Program-made: the position numbers and the translations under genes
Shown: one piece after another, positions 21,834 through 34,153 of the stretch
How the letters are laid out: every line of letters begins with the position of its first letter
Position numbering within the stretch: the first letter of the stretch is position 1
The notes under the pieces: model-generated
Told to the model about the DNA's origin: nothing
Databases searched by the model: none
What the model saw: only the letters and a program-made list of their open reading frames with translations
Source: Zizania palustris
Lineage: Eukaryota; Streptophyta; Magnoliopsida; Poales; Poaceae
Assembly (NCBI GenBank): GCA_019279435.1
Contig: JAAALK010000079.1
Coordinates: forward strand, 106,001,198-106,065,197
Direction: 5' to 3'
Length of the DNA: 64,000 nt

Positions 21834-24800
21834 ATGGCCGCCGCCCCGGACCGCGCCAATGCCGACCTCCGCCGCCGCCTCGCCGTCGACACCCATCCCG
21901 TGCCTCAGATCGCCAAAGGTCGCACCACTCACTCCCTGTCCCTCCTCCCATCCCCTCTCTCGATCCGTGGCCTGGGCCGATGCCCTAGCTGTTTCCCGGT
22001 AGCTAGGGCCGGTTCGATTTGGTTCCTTCGTTCCGCGCTGCCGTCCCCGGAGTTTGGGGGTTTTTGGCGGTTCCGAAATGGTGCTGCTCCCACTGGGGCA
22101 GTGGGGCTTGGTGGTGACAGGTGTTGATGCATTGAGGTGTTGCTTGGGTGGTTGGTTGAATTCGGTTTGGATTTGGGTGGATTGGATGCAATGGTCTAAG
22201 TGTAACCTCAAGCCTGTTTGTGGATTTTGGGCAGTTGATTTGGTTGAATGGATTCTCTTCCCTCCATTTTATCTCTTTGTATCTGTTGTATATACTTGCA
22301 GGTTTTTTAAATGTGTATGGTGAACCCTTTGTTCTGTTGTGGTCCGAGCAAGTATGATTGCTGCATGCAGAAGTTGGTGATTTATGCTTTGATGGTATTA
22401 GCCTGTAGAATATTATGAAATGATACACCCTGTTGTGTTAGGAAGTTGGATTTGATGTAGCTTGCACATGCAGGATGGCAGCATATTATGCTGATTACTC
22501 AACTTGTGGGAAATAATCTAGTAGTTGTTTTACAAACCTGTTTGATAAATATTTGCATTCTGGGCCAATATTGTAGTAAAAATGGTAGAAGTAATGTCCA
22601 CAACCCTCTGATCCAGTTGATTTGAGGTATATTGTTCAAATGCCTTTAATTTTGTTCTGTCTAACTATTGGTCTTTTTGAGGTTATTAATTCAGTGTTAC
22701 ACACAGTAGAGAGCAATGGTTACATCGGTAACACAATCTGTTACATGTTAATAGTGCAATCTGTGTTTTATACTTTTATGCATTATTTTTATCCGTAAAA
22801 ATCATGTTCCATGTCTTATTCTTGATATCTCTTGCTTTTTGCAGAGAAGCAAGGCCTGGATACTGGCATTCCTCTTTCTCCTCAGTGGCTTATGAAGGTG
22901 GGAGAAAATAAGGTTAGGTGTTGAACGTTTAGGTTAATAACTAGACTTACGTAACTGGGCATGCTAATACTATTCATGATGGTTGTAACAATATTTTAGG
23001 TGTAAAATATCCTCTCTTATTAGATTTTTTTGCCTTTTTGTATTGAAGATAGTTGATTGCTTGTTGCAGGAACCCAGTTCACTGAGTGTTCATTCAGATG
23101 GTTCAAAAACACCAGGGAATGGTGAAGACATGAACTACAGTGCAAAGAAAAAGGATGTTTTCAGGGTTTCTCTGCTTGATGGTGAAACTGGGCGTCGTGA
23201 ACGCTGGCGTGATGATGAAAGGGAACCAACTTCAGCCCTTCGATGGACTCGCTGGAGGGAGACAGACAAGGAACATGGTGAAACACGCAAGTTGGAAAGG
23301 TGGTCAGATGACTCATCCAAGTATTCTTTGGATGGTCGTCATCCTCCACAGGAACGTTGGGCTGACTCCAGTAACAAGGAGGGGAACTATGACCAACGCC
23401 GTGATAATAAGTGGACTACTCGTTGGGGTCCAAATGACAAGGAATCTGAGAATTGGCGTGATAGATGGGGTGATTCAGGCAAAGAGGGTGATGCTGCCCG
23501 TGAAAAAGGTTTTTCTCACTATGCAGCACATGGAAAGGATGGCAACAATCATGAAAAGGATACTGAAAGAGATGATAATATTTCTCGATCATGGAAATCT
23601 AGTTATCCTCTGGGCCATGGACGGGGAGATTCATCTCATCACCTCTCACAGACCACACAGAAATCATCTACATCATATGGATATGGTAGAGGGAAGCCAG
23701 ACAATGAAATTACAAGTTTTCCAAGTTCTCGTGGAAAATTCACATCTGGAAGTACAAATACAGCCAGTTCAGGAACATCACGTCCATTCTATCTTGGCCT
23801 ACTTTCTGACAGGCCTGGTGGTGCATCAGGAGATCACACATCATTTAGATATAGTAGAATGAAACTGCTTGACATATACAGAACTTCTCATGTTACTGAC
23901 CTGAAGATGCCTCTTGATGGCTTGGGGGAACTCTCTGGATCCATGCAAGAAGAAACATTGGAACCTTTAGCATTATTTGCTCCTACTGTTGAAGAAGCTG
24001 TAATCTTATGCTATGATTTTCTCAAGTACGATAACCTTACTATTATACAGTACAATTTTCTTATCTGACAGTTTTATTTATGTTTTTAGGCCATTTTAAA
24101 AGCAATTGACAAGGGGGATATTGTAAACAGTGGTGTCCATCAGGCTTCCAAAGATGGTCCTGTTGGAAAAGGTAATCCAAATATTTTCCATTAAAGAATC
24201 AAAAATAGGTTGTAAGCATTTTATTTATGTTGTAGTGTACTAACATATTAATCCAGGTGGTAGAGAAGATCAACCAGGAAGCATGGAAGATTTCAAGGGG
24301 GAAACAGCCACAAGCCTCAGGGGTACCTTATTCATTTCTGTCTTCACAGTTTTGCTGTACATTGCATGCTTTTGGTTGAATAAATTTCAAGTGATTCCAT
24401 AGGATGATAATATGTTCGTTATTCCTTGAATAGTTACTTTTTGATTAGTGGCCAACCAAATCTCTGATAACTTGGAATCCTTCCAGGTGTTGGTTAGTAT
24501 ACATTTATTCCTACATATGTTCATTGCACATTGACTGTGTTTACAATCACGCAGCAATTTCCACACATTTGTTTGGGAATCTAATTTTATATTTGCTATA
24601 GATGGTGTAACAAGTTTTCTGCTTGCTCCTGTTAAATTTGGTTGCACAAGATAAAGCTTGCACCTTTCAAGCAATCTGTGTTTTTCTGGAGATGAAAATA
24701 TTCTGTAACACTATGTTATAGTATTTGCAAAATAATTGGTTGAGATTATGTCTTTTGAAGTGCTTGTGTTATTATTATTATTTAAAAAACTCACCGTAAG

Positions 24801-27800
24801 GCTGTCAAACCTGCTCACTTGATTTCATTATTATTCTGCTTCCGTTCTAATTTAAGTTCTTGAATAGTGTCTATAAATCATTTGCCATCCCCTGCTAAAG
24901 TTTACCACTGCTGGTTTATACTAGGTATTCCTGGTAATATTGACTTCCCAGTCAAAGCGGACTCGTTGCGGCCAGAGACATCTACTTATGTTGTTCCACA
25001 AAGATCTCGGTTCATTGGAGAAAATAAGCTTGGAACAACCACTGAGTATGCACAGCAAATGCCCACACTAGATCTGGAAAGTAAAGTTGCTTGTATAGCA
25101 GGTGTTGATGATTTTGCCAGTTCTGTTCAGCCTCATCCTAATCCAGAAAGCTTATCTTTATATTACAAAGATCCACATGGTCAAATTCAAGGCCCCTTTT
25201 CTGGATCTGACATCATTGGCTGGTTTGAGGCTAGTTATTTTGGTATTGATTTGCTAGTTCGTGTTGCAAATGCACCCCCTGATGCTCCCTTCTTATTGCT
25301 TGGCGATGTTATGCCTCATCTACGAGCGAAGTCGAGGCCACCTCCAGGGTTTAGCACACATGCAGGAACTCCACCAACTGGGAAGTTTGTCAGCTCCAGT
25401 AGCACACATGCAGGAACAGTAGGTGTTGGAACATTTGACAGTGGGCCAAGCAGGAATGATGGTGCAACTGAAGCTCAAAATTGCTTTCTGGAGTCGCTTA
25501 TGTCTACTAGTGTCTGTGATCCTTCAGCTGAAATTCTTGCTATGACTGGAGGTTTGTTTTGTTAGCAAGAATACTATTAGTCCTATTTCAATCCATTTTG
25601 TTTTTCTAACCATAATTCTTCTAATCATGTGTGCTGCCTGGTTTAATGCAATTTCTAAATTAGGTATGACTGAATATGGCAGCAGTGGCTTCGGTAACAT
25701 TACTGTGCCTGGAGGCGAGACTGGGAACAACATGAATTACCTTTTGGCACAGAAAATATTCCTGGAGAGGCAAAAATCTGTGCAAAACCCTGTTTCATTT
25801 TGGTCAGGAGATGGTATTCCAGCTGCACAAGTGCAAGGCAAAGATATACCTTCTGAAGCGTCTACTCTACACACTAAATTGCACCCTACCATGGCTGATC
25901 TACCTCGCCAAGCCTTGCAAACTCAGAATGTTGACTTTCTTGCAATGCTGCATTCTGCAGAGAAACCTCAGCCACCTGCTTCTAATTCTGGCTTGCCAGC
26001 ATGGTCAAACTACACTGAAGCTAAAAATCTTGATCCTCATGGGTATGGTGTAGATCTCACTCAAGGGTCACTTAACATGCATGGTGTAAATATGCAGAGT
26101 TCCCAACAAACCGCCCCTGCTATTCAACAACAAAACTTCATGTTGCTAAACATGCCACCATTAGCTCATTTGGCACCTGAGAAGTTCCGTGCTGAAATGT
26201 CCCAAGATCCACAGCTTTTATCTAGGTTGCAACACCAGTATCTACTGTCACAGCTACAGTTGCAACCACAGCCACCTGTGATGCCTCAGCCTCAGCCTCA
26301 ACCTCAACCTCAGCTCTCTATGCTGGACAAGATGATATTACTCAAACAGCAGCAACAGCAGCAGCAGCAAATACAACAACAAATGCAACAACAGAAACAA
26401 CAATTGCAACTGCTACAGCTTGAGCAGCAGCAGAAGCTGTTGTTGCAGCAACAGCACATGCTTTCTCAAGTTGTACCTCATGGGCATTCCAGTCAGCAAC
26501 TTGATGATCCTTATGGTTCACGAACTTCATTGCTGACTGGTGATTCTTCAAATCTTGCCCTTTGGAGAATGAAAGAGGTTCTTGAGGCTGATCTGATTTC
26601 GACTGCCCATGGTACAAAGGAGGGGCAGCCACATAGTCATCCAAGTATTATGAATACAAAGGGAATACAGGAGGGGCAGCAAAATGCAGGTTCATCTCAA
26701 AGCTCTCTACCTACTTTATTGCCCCATGAAATTTTTGTTGACACGCCTTCAAAAGAAGGCTATTCACACCCTCAGAAGTTGGAAGACTTGGTGAACCCGA
26801 TGCTAACAGAAGTTGTGAATAAGTGTGATGAAGACTCTTCTGATCAACAAGAGGTTACATCTCATGGAAGGGGAATTGGATTAGGCAAAGCAAAAATTGC
26901 GTCTAACATTTTGGGTTCTGGATCTGAGGTCATCAAGGCAGCTAATGATTTTCCTGAGGCATCAGTGGATACAAAATCTGAAATTGTGCCATCTCATGTT
27001 TCCAATCAGATGCAGGATTTGAAAATTTCATCGGAAAACACACCTAGTGGTAATGAGCCTACTGTGGCATCTGAAGTTAAAGCCCCTGATACACAGGATA
27101 CAAAAAAATCAGAAAAGAAAAAGAAACAGAAGAAGAAACAAGCTGTCACAGATGTTGCCAAAGGAGCTCCAAAGACAGTTATGTCCCAACAGCCAAAGCA
27201 GGAAACTCAAGTTGATGGTTTAGATCAGAGTGGAACTAGGCATGACTTGCAAGACATTACAGAGGAGCTCTTTTGGGGTTCCCCCATCACAGTGGAAAAT
27301 TCTTCTACATCTGCTAACCCACCTCTAGGATTTGAATCATCTGTGGTTTTGCCCGCAAAAACTCTTCCTGAGGATTATGATACTAACAAACGTGGATGGA
27401 AACCTACTCAGGGACCCAGGCCTAAATCACTGCTGGAAATTCAAGCTGAGGAACAACAGAGAACACAGAGGGGATTAGCAATGGAGAATGCCAAACCAGC
27501 TGTTCCAACAACTTCAGTGCCATCAATTCCTTGGAATGGCCTGCCCACATCTTTTGGCCAACAGTTAACTGGTGTAAGTAAATCAGTAGATGGCCTGGAA
27601 AGTGTTGGTAGCTCAAGGAGTAAGAGAAGTCAATTACATGATTTGTTGGCAGAAGAAGTTTTAGCAAGGTCCAGTAACACAGATAATGATAACATAGGCA
27701 ATACTAATGATGCGGTTTTTCCTCCCCTCTATTCTGCTGTTGTTCAGCCAGATGCTCCTGCTATTGATGGTAATGACTTCATTGAGGCTAAGGACTCCAA

Positions 27801-30800
27801 GAAGAGCAAGAAAAAGGCAACAAAAGCAAAAGGCTCTGCAGTCAGAGCCCCATCACCTGTTGGTTCCTTTGATTCATCAATTGTATCTATACCTACTGAG
27901 AAAGGAAAATCTTCAAAGCAAGCACATCAAGAGAAAGAAATACTACCGGCTCCACCAAGTGGTCCATCTCTTGGAGATTTTGTTCCTTGGAAGAGTGATC
28001 AGACAGATGCAGTGCCTGCTCCAGCATGGTCTACTGAGTTAGCAAAGGTGCAGAAACATTTGTCTTTGAGAGATATTCAGAGGGAGCAAGAAAGAAGATC
28101 ATGTGCTGTCCAGCAGCAACCACCCTCGCCAACTCCAGCAAAGGTATCTATCAACCAAAGGAATCATGCAAATGCTTCTTCCTGGCAAGCTTCTGGGTCA
28201 TCTCCATCAAAGACTCTTGCCCCTGTCCAGACGACCTCTAATGCTTCCAGTCATTCCAAATCCAATGCTGAAGATGATTTGTTTTGGGGCCCTTCAGAGC
28301 ACTCTAAGCAAGATAAGAAACAGTACGCTCTTTGCAATTGCAATGTCTTTTCCATATCTACTCAATTAATTTGTTAGTGTTGGTTGACAGGTATGATTAT
28401 ATTCTTTTTTTTGAGAGATAACCAGCAGGAGAGTCTCCTACTGAGGTTACGTGTTAATAAAACCAAAAGTGACCAAGAGAAACAGCTTTACAGGGGATGG
28501 AAGGGGATTAGATGGAGTAGAGATTACAGGGTAGCCGCCCACCCCCTAAACTCCTCACGGAGCGGGGGCTTAAGTCTGTGGCTTTGAAGGAGTAGAGTTT
28601 GTCTAAATAGTATAAACCAAATAGGGACAGAGGGGGACTGTTGTCTGAAGACAACACTGTTGCGATGAAGCTACAGCGACCATGTGCCAATCACGAAGAT
28701 TTCCAAAGCAAAACGGCAGGAGAGGGCGCCCCTGGCCTTGGTGATTCTTTCCGGGCATGAATCAGCAGATGGCCAAGTCAGGCCAATTTTCGTCCAGCAG
28801 CTTGTGCTGAATGCACAATCGAAGAAGAGATGCTGTGAGGTTTCCTCCTGCTGACTGGTGCACATAGGACAGCCGTAGTCTTGGGTTGGAAGTATGACCT
28901 TTCGCCTTAGAATATTCCTTGTGTTAAACCTGTCTTGTAGGAGCAACCAAAAGAAGACCTTGAGTTTGTTTGAACATCGACAAGCCCAGAGCCATCGAAA
29001 GATTGGGTGGGCAATACAATGCCTGAAGGTGCTGTAGTAGAGTTTATTTGCTGAAAAAACCTCAGAACCCCAGATATAGCTCCATAGATCATTGGTCACA
29101 GTAGCATGCTAGGGGCCCATGGTAAGCGCCTGCAGCTGAGACAATTCCCCATCTGCCTCCTCCGATAGAGGTAGGATGAAATGTCTTGCAGGGTCTGGCT
29201 GATCAAGGAAGGCTCTAAGGGAGCACTTAGGCCACTTTGCAAATGAGAATAGTCTTGGAAGGGCCATGTGCAAAGGCAGATCTCCCCATTGGTCGAACCA
29301 TAAGGATATTGTTGATCCATTTCTGGCAAGTGGTTTGGCAATCGCCAGATAAAGCGGGCAAAGCTTTTGAATTCCTTTCCACTAAGTTGATCCCCGACGA
29401 GAGCTGAGATGGGGGAGAGAGCCAGTGTGATGGTAGGTTCGCCAGATGAGGTCCACCCATGGGACATTTGCCCTGTTGAACAGCTTGTCCAGATGTTTCA
29501 TCAGAAGGGCGTTGTTCTGTCCTGCGAGATTAAGAACCCCTAGCCCTCCTTTTGCTTTTGGCTTGCAAACTTGCGTCCATTTGACTAGAGATTTTGTAGA
29601 GGAATTTTGGTTTCATCCTCTCCATAAACAGTGGCGTCTGGCTGTGTCGATTTGCCGAATGACTTTGGCTGGTAGTTGAAACATACCCATAGTGTATGTG
29701 GGGAGTGCCGAAAGGACAGAATTAACTATCTGCAACTTGCCTGCTGATGATAACCAGAATGAGGTTGCCGCTAGCCGTCTCTCAATCCTTGAGATTAGTG
29801 AGTTGAATTCTTGAAATCTTGGAGCTTTTATTCACAAAGGCAGGCCTAGATATGGCATTGGGAGCGTCCCTAAGGGGCAACCAAACGTTCCTGCTAGGGA
29901 CTCATGCTCACTTTCGGGAATATTGATTGGCACCAGGCAGGACTTAGCGAGGTTGATTTTCAGCCATTAGGATCACTTTGTCATACAGTGCTCTTGAGAA
30001 TTCTTTCAACATCTGTGGAACATATAGCCTCACATGTTAGTCATTTAGTTGCTAAGTGCTCATCTGCATATCATGTTGTCTGATGGTAGTTCATGGATGA
30101 CTTGCTCAGTGCTCATTTGCGTAGGATGTCATCTGATGGTAGTTCATGAATCACTTGCTCAAGGCTCATTTGCATAGCATGTCATCTGATGCTGATGGTA
30201 CTATGGTAGTTCATGGATGACTTGCTCAGTGCTCATTTGCATAGCAATATAGCATGTCATCTGATGGTAATTTATGAATGACTTGCTCAGTGCTCATTTG
30301 CATAGCATGTCATCTGATGGTAGTTCATGTTAGAATTTGTGGTTATTATTTATTACAAGTTCTATGAAGCTAATTTTTTGCCTTACATGAATATATACAC
30401 TCTTATGATTTGCCAGCGGGGTGTCAGCAAAATGATTCTGAAAATTTCCCTGTTGCCGGTCACTTACCTAGTTTATTTCTCTAGCTGAAAGTCATTTAGT
30501 TTCACATGTGCATGCTTTGTGCATCTTGAGACAGTTTCCCTACAATACCAGTTGTACTCATGTTTTACTTCTCCTGGCCAATCTTTCCAGAATGTGGATT
30601 AGGTTCTGGATCATAATTCATAAATAGTCTATTTACTGTTATGAGTTAAGTCACTTTGCCCTTTAATGATAATGATATATTTATTTGCCTATTAGCTTAT
30701 TACTCTAGCCCTTCTCGCGCTACTGTCACGTTATTGCATTTTATAGGAATATAGTTTCTGTAGGATTCACTGTGCATACAAATCTGGTACTGTGGTACAT

Positions 30801-31685
30801 GACCGTTGGTGACTAGAGTATACTTCCTTCTATTTTTCACATAATTTTTCTTATTATACTTACATTTTATCTTACTATGTTAACCAGGTCAGAGTTTCCT
30901 ATTCTTTCAAGTCAGAGTAGAAGTTCCATTATTAAAGACCAATCTCCATTGAATCGTCAAGAGTCTCAGGCCAGCAAACTGCCACTTTCATCTGCCCCTA
31001 TTGCCAACCCCACTGGTAAAGGGAAGACAGAGGCAGCAATCAGGCAAACAGGTATGGCTGTTGATCTGTACTGAGGTTTCTCAATACCATCCTGTTATCG
31101 TCTCTTCTAACAGCTGTTTGCTGCAGAGGCAATGGATTTCAGGGATTGGTGCGAGAGTGAGTGGGCCAGGCTCACTGGAACAAATGGTATCTTAAAATAG
31201 CTAAAATAGCTATTGCGTCAAAACTCATCTACCCTTATTTGTCTTGCTTTATTGTTTAATATAATGCCAGACTGTTAAGATCAACATCTGATTATTTGGT
31301 CTACTTTTCCCATTTAGATACAAGTTTCCTGAAGTTTTGCATAAAGCAGTCGACTGCTGAAGCAGAAATTCTCCTCCGGGAGAACATTGGCTCTTTTGAC
31401 CGCAATGGTGAGTTCATCGACAAGTTCCTCAATTACAAGGCCTTCCTGTCCACTGAGGTGATCGAGATGGCATTCCAAGCTCCTAGAATCCGTGGCACAC
31501 ATGATGGTGCAGGGCGTGCAAACCACACTTCTGCAGCCAGAGTAGGCAGCAGCGCGGAGATGGAGCTGGAAGGTGGAGGAAAGAAGAAAGGGAAGAAGGG
31601 GAAGAAGGTTAGTGCAGCAGTATTAGGATTCAATGTAGTCAGTAACCGTATCATGATGGGAGAGATCCAGAACGTGGAAGATTAG
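21834..31685 (+). CDS. EXA1: EXA1-like GYF-domain protein, ten exons, about 1702 aa
   Basis: Exons are 21834-21918, 22845-22912, 23070-23999, 24090-24171, 24257-24322, 24925-25551, 25664-28322, 30888-31051, 31127-31186 and 31318-31685. All introns are GT..AG and the total is 5109 nt, an exact multiple of three with no internal stop. From the N-terminus: a W/R/D/E-rich repeat region (exon 3), an eIF4E-family binding motif YSRMKLL (23850-23870, residues about 312-318), and a GYF domain (LYYKDPHGQIQGPFSGSDII, residues about 486-550). Then follow a P/Q-rich tract (about 826-890), lysine-rich patches, two LFWG motifs and a conserved C-terminus (AMDFRDWCESEW; VLGFNVVSNRIMMGEIQ). Arabidopsis EXA1 has similar length and layout, and is a translational regulator needed by potexviruses. 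Splice sites were predicted by eye. Confidence 0.88.
28403..29968 (-). mobile_element. 5'-truncated LINE (L1-type) in intron 7 of the GYF gene
   Basis: On the minus strand the sequence runs from the C-terminal part of a LINE RT (GLKINLAKSCLVPINIPESE, about 29960-29900; PMPYLGLP) to the RT-associated zinc-binding segment (RWLWACRCSNKLKVFFWLLL; YGCPMCTSQQEETSQHLFFD, about 29000-28800). A 3' UTR follows, ending in poly(A), seen as TTTTTTTT at 28403-28410. Stops and shifts break the frame. Truncation at about 29968 fits incomplete reverse transcription. I did not find a target duplication. Confidence 0.85.
30040..30335. repeat. tandem repeat in intron 7, about five units of 56-72 bp
   Basis: Units carry GTCATCTGATGGTAGTTCAT followed by GACTTGCTCAGTGCTCATTT, with small insertions between copies. 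It is non-coding and lies between the LINE and exon 8. Confidence 0.85.
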
Positions 31686-32341
31686 GAACATCATATGACC
31701 TCACCGTTGTATATACTCGTCGCTCACAACGGAGCTGTCGTTTTGACTTTGTTGCAATGGCAACTGAGGTTATGCCGCTCATGTGTAGTTTAACTCCATT
31801 TTTTTGGAATGCGCTCATGAGCTGATTTTTGGTCATCTAGCTTACCCTAGGGTTTTAATCTCATAGAAGCTTAAGGAGAAAAAGGTTCAAATTTTATTTG
31901 TTGTTCATGTGGCTTATGCCATGCTGCCAAATACGTAACATCACGTGTGGGTTGTCTACTGTTTTTCGTTATCTGCTTTGTGGTGCCCTTAGTCCTTTGT
32001 ACTATGGGAACCAAATCTCTGAGGACAGCAAAATATGTTCAGCAATATTTAAACTGATAACATAGCAGCAGTATGACTATCGGTATCCCCTAATCCTAAT
32101 GTCACGCCGTTATTATGGTCTAAACCAAACAAACCAAGTGCTATGTAATCTGATGAGCAAAGCCTAGCCTATCTGCTTTCGTGCTGTAACCACGGTTTGC
32201 AAAATCGGTTAGTTTTATTCGGTCAGTTTAGCAATGATCCTAATTGTAACTAGTCTTTTCAAGATCCTAACAGTCGTTACTCTAAATAGGCACATATTAT
32301 CGCTATTGGACACCAATATACAACTTCAGTAATACAGGTAT
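31686..32341 (+). other. 3' UTR and downstream flank of the GYF gene
   Basis: AT-rich DNA follows the TAG at 31683-31685. No ORF or repeat was recognised. The polyadenylation site cannot be fixed by eye. Confidence 0.5.
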
Positions 32342-32774
32342 TCTTTATGATAATAAGTATAGGGAGACTGCATTTGCTATTGGCGATTGGGTATGAATTC
32401 GCCTCTTATGTTGACAAGCTGCTTCCCTTCCCGGATATCATCAGGACAAATTGGCTCCTTGCTTCTACGGGCCATACCAGGTTATTGAGTGAATTGCTGA
32501 CATTGCGTATAGACTTTGTTTACTAGTAGGAGCTCGTATTCATGATATTTTCCACATTGGTGTGTTGAAGAAATTTCCACACGTCTCAGAAGGCCGAGTT
32601 TTGCTGGTACCAAGTAAAGTTATGAGTGGATGCCTTGCTCGAGGCATTCGACAGGTTTTAGTCCAGTGAGAAGGCAGGCAGCCAACTAAGGTGTTGTGGA
32701 TTGATCTTGAAGAATTTTGTTAAAGTTACCCTGATTTTCAGCTCAAGGACGAGCTGAATTTTGGAGGGAAGAGA
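32342..32774 (+). pseudogene. C-terminal integrase/chromodomain remnant of a gypsy element (Reina-like)
   Basis: A broken plus-strand frame shows DKLAPCFYGPYQVIE, then RIHDIFHIGVLKKFPHVSEG, then a decayed chromodomain-like tail and DFQLKDELNFGGK. These are the integrase C-terminal motifs of Ty3/gypsy elements. Several stops and shifts are present. Everything upstream of the integrase end is missing. Confidence 0.8.
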
Positions 32775-33098
32775 TGTTATGATAGGCAAGGTGTGCACCA
32801 GAAGAAAGAAAGCCCAGGCCCTTGTGTCATGTTCGATCATAAAGTAATTCAATTATAACGCCTACCTCTCCTGTCATAAATATATAATAGGAAGAGAGGC
32901 ACCTGTCACATCACGGCATGCATGCTCATCTCAATCTGTGTGCAATTGAGATTAATTAACAAAGTTAGAAACCTTGTGAAGCTAGTGTCCTTGATCTTCT
33001 TCTCTCCCTGTTTTCTCCACTGGCATCTGTCCTCATAAGACATGTGGCCTTCAGGTGACCCATGACGATGGCTTGTCTTCTTCATTGTTAATCCTACA
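32775..33098 (+). repeat. probable 3' LTR of the Reina-like remnant (about 324 bp)
   Basis: It starts TGTTATGATAGG right after a purine-rich tract (TTTTGGAGGGAAGAGA), contains CATAAATATATAATAGG as a possible TATA region, and ends AATCCTACA. Short LTRs fit this lineage. No second copy is present to confirm the ends. Confidence 0.45.
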
Positions 33099-33454
33099 AT
33101 ATGATCAATACCAATCAATTAGCTAATCTTGCAATGAAGAACTGTATACGTGTGTATGCATGCAGCATGCATGCGCACACTAAATCAGTTAAAATTAATA
33201 ATTAAAAGGAGACAACGAACTTTCTATATATCAGCTAAAATTAATTAAAAGGAGACAATGGACTTTGGATATATACATTCTTCTTTTGGCAGCTCTCCTT
33301 GCCTTGATTAGTATATCGTTAAATTAAAGAACAATGTTTCCCGAATTTTAGGTGCCAAGGCAATACTCAGAAGTGGTTCTTTCTGACGGGGGATGACAAA
33401 CGTTAAAAATGTCCTATTCTCTTTTGGATCCACATCAAGTCGCTGTGTCACAAT
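33099..33454. other. AT-rich flank, nothing recognised
   Basis: A doubled segment (TCAGTTAAAATTAATAATTA / TCAGCTAAAATTAATTAAAA, each followed by GGAGACAA) occurs at about 33186-33260. No gene is visible. Confidence 0.5.
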
Positions 33455-33464
33455 CATTACAGAA

Positions 33465-33840
33465 ATCTAGCAAACTTCCGTCGGCTTAAGTTATGCCTTT
33501 TTGACGGAAGAAGCCAACTTCCATCGATATCTAGCCGATAGAAGCGGTTCGACGGAAAGTGGTTAACTTCCGTTAGCCACCGACGAAAGTTAGCTAACAT
33601 CCGTCGGCTCCATGTGGCTAAAAGAAATTGTTGTGGTATTTTGCCACGTCAGCAGAAACCCATAACTTCCGTCGGCCAGCGCCTGGCCGACGGAAGTTAC
33701 GGGTTTCTGCTGACGTAGCAAATTGCCGTAACTTCCGTCGGCTTTGACCATAGCCGATGGAAGTTAGCTGTTTCTGCTGACGTGACTGAAAACAGCTAAC
33801 TTCCGTCGGCTATGTTAAAATCGACGGAAATTACCTGACT
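33465..33840. repeat. CACTA subterminal repeat array
   Basis: About ten copies of a 12-14 base motif (AACTTCCGTCGGC or its complement GCCGACGGAAGTT) occur in both orientations. In characterised En/Spm elements, such subterminal motifs bind the TNPA-type protein. Confidence 0.85.
33640..33722. repeat. long near-perfect inverted repeat (40-bp arms, 3-base loop)
   Basis: Arms 33640-33679 and 33683-33722 are complementary with two mismatches, around the centre GGCCAGCGCCTGGCC. It lies inside the subterminal array and would fold as a single hairpin in RNA. Confidence 0.9.
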
Positions 33841-33869
33841 TTTTTTTGTTTTTCCTGGTTCTTCCATTC

Positions 33870-34110
33870 CCACTCATATTCAATCACAATTTCATACACA
33901 CATATACAATCACATCCAAATTCACATATCCAAAACAATACACAATCACATATATCCACATCCACATCCAAAACAATTCACATTCACATATTTCCACATC
34001 CAACAACAAAATCACATCCACATTTCACATTCACACTCACATCTACATCCAAAACATTCCAAGTACACATCCGCATCAAACAATAATATCATATGCACAT
34101 ATTTGTCAAC
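33870..34110. repeat. CACATC-rich low-complexity tract
   Basis: Imperfect repeats of CACATCCA and AAAACAATTCACA fill this stretch, between the subterminal array and the stop codon of the TNP1-like gene. The plus-strand frame here (33846-34139) is compositional. Confidence 0.75.
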
Positions 34111-34153
34111 ATTTCACAAATCACATTCAAATCCATTAAGAGACAATCCATAC

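Noticed and set aside
21617..22211. Frames overlapping exon 1 of the GYF gene on both strands
   Set aside because: They are shadows of the GC-rich first exon and leader. The exon model starting at 21834 closes in frame over ten exons.
26342..26644. Minus-strand alanine/valine-rich frame
   Set aside because: Reverse of the glutamine-rich CAG/CAA tract of the GYF gene.
30040..30335. CRISPR-like array
   Set aside because: The repeats are adjacent, imperfect and lie in a plant intron; there are no unique spacers of even length.
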